From assembly GCF_011752995.1 (NCBI RefSeq), contig NZ_VWWL01000004.1, forward strand, positions 248,001 through 312,000: 64,000 bases of DNA. Reading direction: 5' to 3'. The position numbers were made by a program, and so were the translations under genes. This document shows, in pieces, positions 1 through 14,993 of this stretch. Source of the DNA: Burkholderia sp. Ax-1724. GTDB lineage: Bacteria; Pseudomonadota; Gammaproteobacteria; Burkholderiales; Burkholderiaceae. Each line of letters begins with the position of its first letter. Position 1 is the stretch's first letter. Below the pieces are notes generated by a model. The model was not told where the DNA came from. It worked only from the letters and a program-made list of their open reading frames with translations, and ran no database searches.

Positions 1-2628
1 CACCACGGCCCACGCATTGCCATGCCGCCGCGCGAACGCAATCACACTCGACGCATGCGCGCCCCGCACCGCGAGCGGCAGATACGCACCCTGGCTCAGC
101 AATTCCGGCAGATGCGTGCGCAACGCGAGCACACGCTGGATTACCGCGAGCTTCACGCGTCCGTCGCGCCAATCCGCGAGAAGCTCCGACGGCGGTGTCT
201 GTGCCGTCGCGAGCGATGCTTCGCGCTGCGCGAAATCGACGGGCCGCCGATTGTCGGGATCGACGAGGCTGAAGTCCCACAACTCGGTGCCTTGATAAAG
301 ATCGGGAATCCCCGGCGACGCGAGCCGCAGCACCGTCTGTTGCAAGCCGTTGAGCGCGCCCGCGCGGCCGATGCGCTCGACGAACGCCGCCAGCTCCTTC
401 AGGAAGCCGTCGCGCCGCTGCGGCGCGAGGATGTCGAACAGGAAGTCGCGGCAGCCCGCTTCGTAGGCTTCGTCGGGCGCGAGCCAACTGGTTTGCAGTT
501 TCGCCTCGCGCAGCGCCTTCAACTGCCATTGCGCGACGCGCTCGGCCAGTGCCTTGACGCCGGCTTCGTCGCCGGCACGTAGCAGAAGCGGCCAGCAGCC
601 CACGAGCGTCTGATACAGCATCGCCTCGGCGGCGGGGCCCGGCGCCCATGCGTCGCTCGTGTCCCGACTCACGCTGCTGATCGGCGTGCCGTCGAGCGCG
701 CGCCGCTGCGGCGCGTTCAAGGTCGACCACGCGCGCAACGTCGCGCTCCATTCGTCGGCGATCTCGCTGAGCACCGCGAGCCGCGCGCGCACGTCCTCGC
801 CGCGCTTGTGATCGTGCGTGGCCGTGGCGAGCAAGGCATGCGGAAAGCGTTGCGCGCGCTCCCGGTTGCGCGCGTGAAACGGCTCGACCGGTAATGCGAA
901 TTCGCTCGGGTCCGAGCCGACTTCGTTGCGCGACAACAGGCGGCCGTAGCGGTAGCACGCGGTGTCCTCGATGGCCTTCGCGGCGAGCGGCGCGGTCAGC
1001 TGCGAGAACAGCGTCTGCGCGTTGCGTCGCGACGACCCCGTGTGCGAGGGCGGGCCGCCGCCTTGCGCCGACGGTGGCTGCGGCGCGCCGGGCCGTGCGG
1101 GCGGCGCGTCTTCGGCGCTGCCGCCGAGCCATGCGTTCACGCGCTCGAGCGCGGCATGATCGGCGCGCGGCAGCGTCGCCCGCGCGCGGGCGAGCGCTGC
1201 GTCGAAGTAGACGTTGTCGGCGGCGCTGCGCAAGCCGTTCTGCGGATAGATGCGGTACACCGGGAAATGCACGACCAGTTCGGTCAGCACGCGGCGCAGC
1301 GTCGTGAACGTGAAGTCGCGCGTCGCTAGCGAATCGCGCGCGATGCGGTGCAATGCGCGCGCGGCGCGATCGAGTTCCGCCGCGAGGTTTTCCGCGAGAA
1401 TCTTGCGGCGCGCGGCGAGCGCTTCGTCGGCGAAATGCGCGGCGCGGCCGGTCAGCTCGACCCATGTGCGCGCGAGCGGTTCGGCGCCGGCCGGATCGTG
1501 CAGCAGCGCGCCGACGTCGTTCATGAAGTCGTAGCCGGTTGTACCGTCGATGGGCCAGTCGTCGCGCAGCGGCTCGTCGTGGCCGAGAATCTTCTCGACC
1601 ACGACGTACGGCGCCGTGTCGCGCAACTCGGCGAGCCGTTGCCGCAGGCGCTGGCAGTATTCGCGCGGCTCGGCGAGTCCGTCGACGTGATCGATGCGCA
1701 GACCGTCGACGAGCCCTTCGCGATACAGCCGGAAGATCAGCGCATGCACCGCGTCGAACACCTCGGGCCGCTCGATACGCACGCCCGCGAGCGTCGAGAT
1801 GTCGAAGAAGCGCCGCCAGTTCACTTCGTCGGATGCGGTGCGCCACCACGCGAGCCGGAAGTGCTGCCGTTCGAGCAGCCGATGCAGCCGGTCGCGCGTG
1901 ACCGGGTCTTCCGGTGCATACGCTTCGAGCACGAAGTCGAGCGCCGCGGCGCCGTTGCGCGCCGCGAACTCGCGCAGCGCGTCGCGCGCAACGGCCGCGT
2001 GCGGCTGATCGGCGGGCTGCGTCGTGAGTCCCTGAAAGCGGTTGGCGAGCGCGCCCAGATCGGCGCGCTCGGCGCTCAGCAGGATCGCCGCGTAATCGAT
2101 CGGGCACACCGGGAACACGTGCGGGCCGTAGCGAACATCAAAGCGCCCGCTGTCGGCCGCGAAATGCAGCGCGATGCGGCCCGCGGCAAGCTCCTCGCCG
2201 TAGGGCGCGCCGAGCATCGGCAGCAGCACCTTGCCGCGCAAGGCGGGGTCGGGCGAGTGCCAGTCGACGTCGAAGTGGCGCGCATACGTGCTGTGGCGTC
2301 CCCATTCGAGGATGTCGAGCCACCACGCGTTGCTCGATCCGCCGACGCCCATATGGTTCGGCACCATATCGACGATGAGGCCCATGTCGTGCGCGCGCAG
2401 CTTTTCGACGAGGCGCCGCAAGCCCGCCTCGCCGCCGCATTCGGCGCTGACTTCGGTATAGTCGACGGTGTCGTAGCCGTGCGTCGAGCCGGGCTCGGCC
2501 GTCGTGATCGGCGATGCGTACAGGTGGCTGATGCCGAGCGCGGCGAAGTATTCGACGTGGCGCGCGGCGTCGTCGAACGTGAAGCCTCGATGGAACTGCA
2601 GGCGTAGGGTGGAGCGTGGGACGGTCAT
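1..2628 (-). CDS. treY: Malto-oligosyltrehalose synthase TreY (3' end outside window)
   Basis: Converts the reducing-end glucose of a maltodextrin into a terminal trehalose unit, which TreZ then releases; cytoplasmic. The ATG overlaps the malQ stop as ATGA, so the start is secure. 876 codons are open to the window edge and no stop is seen, so the gene is cut, probably near its end since the family is about 850-950 residues. GH13 features are visible: an N-terminal RxxLxF segment with YASP, the MGLIVDMVPNHMG strand-3 motif, and GLRIDHVDGL with the likely nucleophile D313. It is the last gene seen of the operon. The segment between GH13 strands 3 and 4 is long, as is normal for TreY. Confidence 0.95.
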   Translation of the reverse strand, partial: MTVPRSTLRLQFHRGFTFDDAARHVEYFAALGISHLYASPITTAEPGSTHGYDTVDYTEVSAECGGEAGLRRLVEKLRAHDMGLIVDMVPNHMGVGGSSNAWWLDILEWGRHSTYARHFDVDWHSPDPALRGKVLLPMLGAPYGEELAAGRIALHFAADSGRFDVRYGPHVFPVCPIDYAAILLSAERADLGALANRFQGLTTQPADQPHAAVARDALREFAARNGAAALDFVLEAYAPEDPVTRDRLHRLLERQHFRLAWWRTASDEVNWRRFFDISTLAGVRIERPEVFDAVHALIFRLYREGLVDGLRIDHVDGLAEPREYCQRLRQRLAELRDTAPYVVVEKILGHDEPLRDDWPIDGTTGYDFMNDVGALLHDPAGAEPLARTWVELTGRAAHFADEALAARRKILAENLAAELDRAARALHRIARDSLATRDFTFTTLRRVLTELVVHFPVYRIYPQNGLRSAADNVYFDAALARARATLPRADHAALERVNAWLGGSAEDAPPARPGAPQPPSAQGGGPPSHTGSSRRNAQTLFSQLTAPLAAKAIEDTACYRYGRLLSRNEVGSDPSEFALPVEPFHARNRERAQRFPHALLATATHDHKRGEDVRARLAVLSEIADEWSATLRAWSTLNAPQRRALDGTPISSVSRDTSDAWAPGPAAEAMLYQTLVGCWPLLLRAGDEAGVKALAERVAQWQLKALREAKLQTSWLAPDEAYEAGCRDFLFDILAPQRRDGFLKELAAFVERIGRAGALNGLQQTVLRLASPGIPDLYQGTELWDFSLVDPDNRRPVDFAQREASLATAQTPPSELLADWRDGRVKLAVIQRVLALRTHLPELLSQGAYLPLAVRGAHASSVIAFARRHGNAWAVV

Positions 2629-4964
2629 GGCGTGTCGGGCTCCGAAGAAGCGTTGGATGAAGGGGTAGCGGGGCGCGCCGAAGTCGACGCCGGAGCCGGA
2701 GCCGGAGCCGAAGCCGGGGAAGCGGAAGAGGCCGAAGCATCCGAATCCGGCGCGCCGGCCGGCACCGAAGCGGCGGCGCGGCGCACGCGGTCGATCTCGC
2801 GCAGGCGCTTGCTGAACGCGGCGTCGTCGAACATCGCATCGACCGGCAGCGTCATGCGGCGGCGCCAGTTCGGATGCTCGTCGATCGAGCCCGGCAGGTT
2901 CGGCTGCTCGACGAGCGCGAGCAGGTCTTCGAGCGGCAGCGTGACGAGCTCGCAGGGCGTGGCCGCGACGAACGCGAGCGCCGCGTCGACCGGCGCGCTG
3001 TCGGGGGGCGCGCCGTCCTGCGGGCCGCGCGGGGACAACGCGTGGGCGGCTACGCCCGCCTGCTGGAACGCGCGCCACAACTTCGCGCGGTCGTGCGCGC
3101 GTTCTTCCTGCGCGACCTGCTCGGGATCACGGCCATCGGCGCGCGCCAGCGTCTGCCCGATCCGGTTGCGCCACGTGATGTCGCTGCCGCGCCACCAGCC
3201 GGCCACGGTCGGCAGATCGTGGGTGGTGGTTGTGCCGACCGCATGGCGGTCCCAGTCGCGCGGCGCCTTGAAGCCGTCGCCGCCGGACGCGCCCTCGAAC
3301 CACAGCACGCGAATGCCGTCGATGCCATGTTCGTCGAGCCGCTCGCGAAACCCGGGCGGCACGGTGCCGAGGTCCTCGCCGATCACGATCGCGCGATGCC
3401 GCCACGATTCGAGCGCGATAAGCCGCAACAGGTCTTCGAGCGGATAGCGCAGATACGCGCCGTTGCGCGCGCTCTCGCCGTCGGGCACGAGCCACAGCCG
3501 CCGCAAGCCGAGAATGTGGTCGATGCGGATGCCGCCCGCCTGCGCGAACGCGGCGCGCAGCATGTCGATGAACGCGGCGAAGCCCTGCGTGCGCATCGCG
3601 CGCGGCGAGAACGTGGTGAGTCCCCACGACTGGCCGGCCTGGTTGAAGAGATCGGGCGGCGCGCCGACCGACACGCCGCGCAGCATGTCGTCGGGATACG
3701 ACCATGCGTGACTGCCGGCGCTGTCGCAGCCCACCGCGAGATCGGCGATCAGGCCGATCGCCATGCCGGCTTCGCGCGCGACGTGCTGCGCATGCGCCAG
3801 GCCGCGTGCGGCGAGCCATTGCAGGAACAGATGGAAGTCGACCTCGGCGCGATGCGCGGCGGCGAATGCCTCGACTTCGGGGCTGCGCGGATCGCGCAAC
3901 GCCTCGGGCCAGTTGCGCCAGTGTCCGTCGCCGCCCTGCGCGAGCTGCGCGGCCTGCAACGCTTCGAAGCGCGCGTGATCTTCGAGCGCGCGGCCGGCGC
4001 GTTCGCAGAAGCCGTGAAATTCGAGCGCGCGCGGCGTGGGCTGTGCGCGCTCGTCGGTGTTGAACCGCTCGTAGAGCGCGCGCAATACCTTGAACCTCAG
4101 CGGTGTCGCATTCGGCCAGTCGATCAGCGGCGCGTTTTCGTATTGCGCGTATTGCGCCCACGCGTTGCGCGCGCTTGCCGACGGCAGCACGGCCGCCAGC
4201 GCGGCCTGCATCGCGTCGGCGCCGAACATCGCGGCGGGGTCGATATGCGCGACGTTGAGCCACAAGCGCGAGGACGGCGAGTAGGGGCTGAAGCGCTCGG
4301 GCTGCGCGCTGAACATCGCATGCGTCGGGCTGACGGCGAGCGCATGCGCGCCGCGTTGCGCGCTGTGCCGCGCGAGTTGCGCGAGCGCCGTGTAATCGCC
4401 GATGCCGCCGTCGCCCGCGCGGCGCAAGCCGTACAGTTGAGCGGCGATGCCCCACAGCGGCGGCGCGGGCGGTGCCTCCCGGCCGTCGTGCAAGGTGCGC
4501 CACGCATCGGCGACGGTATAGCAGCGCGGCGGCGCGACCGCGAGCGTCACATGCTGCTCGTTGATGACGAGCGTGTGATAGCCGGCTTCGTCGATCGGCG
4601 CGAGCAGCGCTTCCTCGCCCTTCGGCGCCGTGAAGCGGCCGTCGATGATCGAACCGCTTTCGAGTTCGATCCGGTAATGGCTGCCCGATTTGACCGCGGC
4701 GGCGGGCAGTGCGATACCGCGCCCGACCATTGCGGTCATCAGCGGCGGTAGCTTGCGGCCCGATAGTTCGGTCTCCAGAGCGGCGGCGCTCTGGCGAGTC
4801 TGCGTGGCGTTGCCGCACGGCAGACCCATGCGTTCGAGCAGCGTCGCGAGCGTGCTCTCGGGCACGCGCTGCGTCGTGCGATGCGCGTCCTGCCACTCCA
4901 CCTCGAAGCCGGCGCGGACGGCGAGCGCGGCGATCCTGTCGTTGGGGGGGCGTCGGGTCGTCAC
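2625..4964 (-). CDS. malQ: 4-alpha-glucanotransferase (amylomaltase) MalQ
   Basis: Disproportionates maltodextrins, transferring glucan segments between chains and freeing glucose; cytoplasmic GH77 enzyme, 779 residues. A GTG start at 4964 is chosen because it overlaps the treZ stop (GTGA) and follows AGGAG; a longer ATG reading further upstream would run deep into treZ. GH77 motifs are present: GGIRIDHILGL (nucleophile D482), VIGEDLGTVP (acid/base E530) and THDLPTVAGWW. The protein is longer than E. coli MalQ and ends in a roughly 45-residue Ala/Ser/Pro tail after the conserved C-terminal helix region, which looks like a disordered extension. In the operon it recycles the short maltodextrins left by TreY/TreZ and GlgX. 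Confidence 0.95.
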   Translation of the reverse strand: MTTRRPPNDRIAALAVRAGFEVEWQDAHRTTQRVPESTLATLLERMGLPCGNATQTRQSAAALETELSGRKLPPLMTAMVGRGIALPAAAVKSGSHYRIELESGSIIDGRFTAPKGEEALLAPIDEAGYHTLVINEQHVTLAVAPPRCYTVADAWRTLHDGREAPPAPPLWGIAAQLYGLRRAGDGGIGDYTALAQLARHSAQRGAHALAVSPTHAMFSAQPERFSPYSPSSRLWLNVAHIDPAAMFGADAMQAALAAVLPSASARNAWAQYAQYENAPLIDWPNATPLRFKVLRALYERFNTDERAQPTPRALEFHGFCERAGRALEDHARFEALQAAQLAQGGDGHWRNWPEALRDPRSPEVEAFAAAHRAEVDFHLFLQWLAARGLAHAQHVAREAGMAIGLIADLAVGCDSAGSHAWSYPDDMLRGVSVGAPPDLFNQAGQSWGLTTFSPRAMRTQGFAAFIDMLRAAFAQAGGIRIDHILGLRRLWLVPDGESARNGAYLRYPLEDLLRLIALESWRHRAIVIGEDLGTVPPGFRERLDEHGIDGIRVLWFEGASGGDGFKAPRDWDRHAVGTTTTHDLPTVAGWWRGSDITWRNRIGQTLARADGRDPEQVAQEERAHDRAKLWRAFQQAGVAAHALSPRGPQDGAPPDSAPVDAALAFVAATPCELVTLPLEDLLALVEQPNLPGSIDEHPNWRRRMTLPVDAMFDDAAFSKRLREIDRVRRAAASVPAGAPDSDASASSASPASAPAPAPASTSARPATPSSNASSEPDTP

Positions 4965-6883
4965 GCGCGATGCTCCTGGCGGCCCGCGATGCGCGCATCG
5001 TGGCCGCTCGCGTATTCGCTGACGTCGCCCGTGAGCCACGCGACGAACGCATGCGCCGGCAACACGTGGGCATCGATCCGCTCGCGCACGCGCGGCGGCG
5101 TTTCGAAGATCACCTTGCCGTCGGGCGCGTGCCCGAACGCAACCTCGTCTTGCGACAGATTCAGCGCGATCGACAACGTCTCGCCGTCGCCGAGTTTCCA
5201 GCGCGCGACGAGCGCGTTCGCGTCGCTGCCGTCGGCTGCGGGCAGCACGCGCGCGCCGAGTGCTTTGCCGTGCTTCAGACGCGGCGTGATGAGCTTCGCG
5301 CGCACCGCGAGCGCGGACTTGTAGAAGTGCAGCCAGTCGAGGCGGTCGGGGTTCGACGCCGCAGCGGCAGCGGCTGCGGCATCGGGCGCGGGCGGCGACG
5401 ACGCCGCGAACGTCCGCGCATCGTTCGGATCGGGAATCAGCGCGCGCCGCTTTTCGTCGCTAAACGCGGAGAAGCGCGCGAATTCACGCCGACGTCCTTC
5501 GCGCACCGCGTCGGCGAGATCGCCGGTGTAGTCGGTGAAAAACAGGAACGGCTGTGTCGAGCCGTACTCCTCGTCCATGAACAGCAGGGGAATCTGCGGC
5601 GACAGCAGAAGCAGGCCGGTCGCGGCGCGCAGCGCGTCGTCGGAAGTCAGCGAGCGCAGCCGCTCGCCGCAGGCGCGATTGCCGATCTGGTCGTGGTTCT
5701 GCAGGAACATCACGAACGCGGTCGGCGGCAGATGTCCGCAGGCTTCGCCGCGCGGCGCACCGTCGTGAATCGGCGACGGGTCGCCCTGATACGCGAAGCC
5801 CTCGGCCAGCACGCGCGCGAGGCGGCGGATCGGCTGGTCTTCGTAGGCGTGGTAGTAGCCTTCGGTTTCGCCGGTCAGCAGCACGTGCAGTGTGTTGTGC
5901 GCGTCGTCGTTCCATTGCGCGTCGAAATGCGTGTCGAGCAGGCTCGCGCTGTTGCGCTCGTTTTCGAGCACCAGATGCACGTGGCGGCCATGCTGCACGC
6001 GCGCGCGAATATGGTCGGACAATTCGCGCAGCCAGTCGTGATGGCCGATCGCATGCACTGCGTCGAAGCGCAGCCCGTCGATGCGGTATTCGTTGATCCA
6101 GTAGACGGCGTTGTCGGTGAAGAATTCGCTCACTTCGCTGCGCTCGAAGTCGATCGCGGGGCCCCACGGCGTCGCCGCGCCCGCGCGGAAAAACGGCCGT
6201 GCATAGCGGTGCAGATAATTGCCGTCCGGGCCGAAGTGGTTGTAGACCACGTCGAGAAACACCATCAGGCCGAGACCGTGCGCGGCGTCGATCAGCGCCT
6301 TCAACTCGTCGGGGCGGCCGTAGGCGGAATCGGGCGCGTAGGGCAGCACGCCGTCGTAGCCCCAGTTGTGGCGGCCGGGGAAATCGTTCACCGGCATCAG
6401 CTCGATCGCGGTGACGCCGAGCGCGGCAAGTGCCGCGAGGCGCTTCTGCACGCCCGCATAGCCGCCCATGGCGCCGACGTGCAATTCGTACAGCACCGTT
6501 TCCTCCCAGGGCCGGCCGTGCCAGCCGGTGTGCTCCCAGCGATACGCGCGCGGGTCGATCACTTCGCTCGGTCCATGCACGTCCTGCGGCTGGAAACGCG
6601 AGGCCGGATCGGGCACCACCTGGCCGTCGTCGAGCCGGAAGCGGTACAGCGTGCCCGCGCCGCTCTCGACACTCGCCTCGAACCAGCCGTTGCCGGCCGG
6701 CGTCATGTCGTGCGCGCCCTGCGCGGGACCGTTTTCGATCAGCACCTGGGCGCTTTTGCACGACGGCGCCCAGAAACGGAAACGCGTGCGCGGCCTGGCG
6801 CCCGTCGCGCCGATCAGCTGCGCGCTGAACGGCAGGCAATGCGCGTGATGATGCGCATGAGGATCAATCGGACTTTCGGACAT
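4961..6883 (-). CDS. treZ: Malto-oligosyltrehalose trehalohydrolase TreZ
   Basis: Hydrolyses the bond next to the terminal trehalosyl unit made by TreY, releasing free trehalose; cytoplasmic GH13 enzyme of 640 residues, normal for the family. After a His-rich N-terminus comes an early-set beta domain (TRFRFWAPSC, residues about 33-110), then the GH13 barrel with IDGLRFDAVH (nucleophile D274), VLENERN (acid/base E307) and FLQNHDQIGNR. The ATG at 6883 is preceded by GAAGGGTGAAG. Its stop overlaps the malQ start, implying translational coupling. A short Ala-rich insert lies around residues 490-510, before the C-terminal beta domain. Confidence 0.96.
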   Translation of the reverse strand: MSESPIDPHAHHHAHCLPFSAQLIGATGARPRTRFRFWAPSCKSAQVLIENGPAQGAHDMTPAGNGWFEASVESGAGTLYRFRLDDGQVVPDPASRFQPQDVHGPSEVIDPRAYRWEHTGWHGRPWEETVLYELHVGAMGGYAGVQKRLAALAALGVTAIELMPVNDFPGRHNWGYDGVLPYAPDSAYGRPDELKALIDAAHGLGLMVFLDVVYNHFGPDGNYLHRYARPFFRAGAATPWGPAIDFERSEVSEFFTDNAVYWINEYRIDGLRFDAVHAIGHHDWLRELSDHIRARVQHGRHVHLVLENERNSASLLDTHFDAQWNDDAHNTLHVLLTGETEGYYHAYEDQPIRRLARVLAEGFAYQGDPSPIHDGAPRGEACGHLPPTAFVMFLQNHDQIGNRACGERLRSLTSDDALRAATGLLLLSPQIPLLFMDEEYGSTQPFLFFTDYTGDLADAVREGRRREFARFSAFSDEKRRALIPDPNDARTFAASSPPAPDAAAAAAAASNPDRLDWLHFYKSALAVRAKLITPRLKHGKALGARVLPAADGSDANALVARWKLGDGETLSIALNLSQDEVAFGHAPDGKVIFETPPRVRERIDAHVLPAHAFVAWLTGDVSEYASGHDARIAGRQEHRA

Positions 6884-6950
6884 GATTCTTCACCCTTCGA
6901 GAATCGGCTATCGAACTGTCTTGCAACGTGTTTGCCGCAGTGGTCGCCGG

Positions 6951-9182
<2,232 letters not shown>

Positions 9183-9232
9183 GGTTCCCCTTTCCTGTTC
9201 TGACTTATGAGCGCGAAGCCCGGGTTTTCATG

Positions 9233-9297
9233 CCACGGGCGCGTGGCGCATGTTCCGGCGAGTTTCCTGCGAGTCCTCGCGAACCGCGCGCCCGTGG
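9233..9297. other. Long-range inverted repeat in the glgB-glgX spacer
   Basis: CCACGGGCGCG (9233-9243) is complementary to CGCGCCCGTGG (9287-9297), with a 43-base loop, just after the glgB stop and before the glgX ribosome binding site. There is no T-tract after it on the minus strand, so an intercistronic mRNA-stability or attenuation role is more likely than full termination. Function not shown. Confidence 0.35.
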
Positions 9298-9310
9298 TGC
9301 GGCAGCTTCG

Positions 9311-11513
<2,203 letters not shown>

Positions 11514-11521
<8 letters not shown>

Positions 11522-14500
11522 AGTCGCCCTCGGCCGGGTTAGGCGGCGCAGCGTCGCGCGGCGCCTCGCTGGATGGATTCGACGGATCGTGACCCGGCAG
11601 CGTGCCGGGGGTGCCGAGCAGGCGGTCCGCGAGCGCCGCGAGGCCGCGCACCGGCAGGCTGAGCCACGTCGGCCGGTTGGCCGCTTCGTAGCGGATCTCG
11701 TAGGCGGCCTTCTCGATCAGGAACAGGTCGAGCAGCGCCTGCTCGGATTCGGGCGCGACGAGCGGTGTCGGCGCCTGTTCGACGATCGCGCGGTACTCGG
11801 CGAGGAACGTTTCCGTGGCTTGCACGCGGAAGCGTTCGAACAGCGCGCGCTTGCGGTCCGCGGTCTGTTGCGGCGCGCTCTCGGTGGTCGATTGCGCGGC
11901 CGCGCTCGCATACGACAGCGAACGCATGAGACCGGCCACGTCGCGCAACGGGCTCGATTTCTGCCGACGCTCTTCGAGCGAACGCGCGGGCTCGCCCTCG
12001 AAGTCGATCAGATACGCGTCGCCCTGCGCGACCAGCACCTGGCCCAGATGGAAGTCGCCGTGAATGCGGATGCGCAACGCGTCCGCCGCGCCGGACACGA
12101 GCCCGCCGACCGCCGCGACGAGCCGCTTGCGCCGGTCGAGCAGGCTTTGCGCGAGCGCCTTGGTGTCGGCATCGAGCAGGTCGGCAATGCGCGGCGCGAG
12201 CAGATCGAGCGCGCTCGCGAGCATCGCCTGCGTTGCGTCGACCCATGCCTTGACGTGTTCGGCGCTGGCTGGTTCCGGCGCGAATGCGGGGTCGTCGGTC
12301 AGGCTCGCGAGCGCGACGTGCAGCTCGCCGAGCCGTTTGCCGATGATGCCGGCGAGTTCGCCGTAACCGTCCAGCAGGATCGCCTCGTTGTCGCGGTCGG
12401 GCGCGGTTTGCGTATCGGTGTCGATCGCGATCGCGAGTTCGTCGACCGAGCGGCGCAGATAATCGAGCGACCAGTTCCACGCGTCGCCCTGATTGTCGAT
12501 ATAGCCTTGCAGGATCGCGAGCGTATGCGGCACGCCCTCGGGATCGACGCGCACCACTTCGCCATACAGCGGCGCCGTGTTCGCATAACCGAGCTGCGTC
12601 AGATAGCGGCTGATTTCCGCTTCCGGATGAATGCCGCTGACGAGCCGGCGCACGAGCTTCAGCACGGCGGCATCGGCGACGATCAGCGAGCTGTTGCTCT
12701 GCTCGGCCGCGAGCCAGCGAATCTCGGGCCGCTCGCCGAGAGCGTCGAGTTCGGCGAAGCGTTCGGTCGGCAGGAATTGGATCTCGCTCTTCTGCACGGT
12801 CGGCACGACCGCGCGTTCGCGCAGCTTGCGCAGCACGTTGTGCGCGAAGATCGGCAGCGAGAACGCGTCGGTCAGATGGCCGACATTGCGGCCGCGCCGC
12901 ACGCGCGCGAGCGCCAGTTGCAGGAACAGCGGCGTGGTGGTTTCGCCGCCCCACGTGAGCGCGATCGGCACCACATAGCGCTCGGTATGAGCGCCGACGT
13001 CCACCTCGATTTCGGTGAACGCGAAGCCGCCGTTCGGAATCGTGGTCAACGCGGCGAGCCGCACCGCGTGCATCTTCTGATCCTTCGAGGCGAACCAGCG
13101 GCGCCGGCTCAGCCATGACGGCAACACTTCCGATTCGAGCAGGCGCACGTTCTCGGGCGTCGGGCCGGTTTGCCCTTCGCGGATCACGATCGTGACGAAC
13201 TCGGGCAGCGGCTCGGAATGCGCCTGCGCCCACGTCGGACGCTGGCTGCCCTCGCAGAGCAGGAACCACAGGAAGCCGTACGGCGGGAACGTCAGCAGAT
13301 AGGTGAGCTGGCCGATTGCGGGGAATACCGAATCGGCAGTCATTTCGATCGGCACGGTGCCGTTGAATTCGGACAGGTCGAGTTCGACCGCCTGCGGCGC
13401 GCGCGAGAGATTGGCGACACACAGGATCGGCGGCTCGCCCGGCATCTCGCGCAGATACGCGAGAATCTTGCGGTTCTCCGGCTTCAGGAAGCGGATCGTG
13501 CCGCGCCCGAAGGTCTGCTTTGCGCGCCGCGTCGCGAGCATGCGGCGCGTCCAGTTCAGCAGCGAATGCGGGTCGCGGCTTTGCGCTTCGACGTTGACCG
13601 CGTCGAAGCCGTAGAGCGAACCCATGACGGGCGGCAGCACCAGCTGCTCGGGGTCGGCGCGCGAGAAGCCGCCGTTGCGGTCCGACGACCATTGCATCGG
13701 CGTGCGCACGCCGTCGCGGTCGCCGAGATGGATGTTGTCGCCCATGCCGAGTTCGTCGCCGTAATAGATGACCGGCGTGCCCGGCATCGACAGCAGCAGC
13801 GAATTGATGAGCTCGATGCGGCGGCGGTCGCGCTCCATCAGCGGCGCGAGGCGGCGGCGAATGCCGAGATTGAGGCGCGCGCGGCGATCGCTCGCATAGG
13901 TGTTCCACAGATAATCGCGCTCGGAGTCGGTGACCATTTCGAGCGTGAGTTCGTCGTGATTGCGCAGGAAGATCGCCCACTGGTTCGATTCGGCGAGGTC
14001 CGGCGTCTGCTTCATGATGTCGGTGATCGGAAAGCGGTCCTCGCTCGCAATCGACATGTAGATGCGCGGCATTAGCGGAAAGTGGAACGCCATATGGCAT
14101 TCGTCTTCGTTGCCGAAGTACTCCTTCACGTCTTCGGGCCACTGGTTCGCTTCGGCGAGCAGCATCCGGTTCGGGTATTCGGCGTCGATGGTCGCGCGAA
14201 TCTTCTTGAGGATCGCATGCGTCTCCGGCAGGTTCTCGTTGTTGGTGCCTTCGCGTTCGACGAGGTACGGCACCGCGTCGAGCCGCAGCCCGTCGATGCC
14301 CATGTCGAGCCAGAAGCGCATCACCTGCAGCACTTCTTTCATGACCGCCGGGTTGTCGAAGTTCAGGTCGGGCTGGTGCGAATAGAAGCGATGCCAGAAA
14401 TACGCGCCCGCGACCGGATCGTGGGTCCAGTTCGACGGCTCCGAGTCGATGAAGATGATGCGCGTATCGAGGTACTTCTGATCGGTATCGGACCACACGT

Positions 14501-14993
14501 AGTAGTTGCGATAGTTCGAGCCGGCCTTCGCGCGGCGCGCGCGCTGGAACCACGGGTGCTGGTCGGACGTATGGTTGATGACCAGCTCGGTAATCACGCG
14601 GATGCCGCGTGCGTGCGCTTCCTGAATGAAGTGCCGCACGTCGGAGAGGTGCCCGTAGTCGGGATGCACGTTGCGGTAATCGGCGATGTCGTAGCCGTCG
14701 TCGCGGCGCGGCGACGGATAGAACGGCAGCAGCCAGATCGCGTTGACACCGAGTTCGGCGATGTAGTCGAGCTTGGCGATGAGGCCGGGGAAATCGCCGA
14801 CGCCGTCGTTGTTCGCATCGAAGAACGACTTGATGTGCACCTGGTAGATGATCGCGTCCTTGTACCAGAGCGGATCGTCGCTCAGCGTGGCCGGCTTGCC
14901 GCGCCGGCGTGCATGGGGGTGCGCCTTGGCGCTACTGGCGGCCGCGGCCGTATGCGCCTCGTGCGCGGTTTGGGCGGGATCGTCACGCTTCAT
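11514..14993 (-). CDS. treS: Trehalose synthase/maltokinase fusion (TreS-Pep2)
   Basis: Bifunctional protein of 1159 residues. The N-terminal GH13 part (about 50-590) interconverts trehalose and maltose: [21 protein letters not shown] (nucleophile D239), [12 protein letters not shown] (E281), [11 protein letters not shown] (D347). The C-terminal part (about 620-1150) is a maltokinase with an aminoglycoside-phosphotransferase fold, [11 protein letters not shown] (catalytic D980) and YLIDFEGEP (metal-binding D997), making maltose-1-phosphate for GlgE. The ATG at 14993 is chosen because it overlaps the glgE stop (ATGA); a longer upstream reading would lie inside glgE. A basic, Ala/His-rich 35-residue leader precedes the GH13 domain. 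The fusion of TreS with Pep2 is known in several bacteria. Confidence 0.96.
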
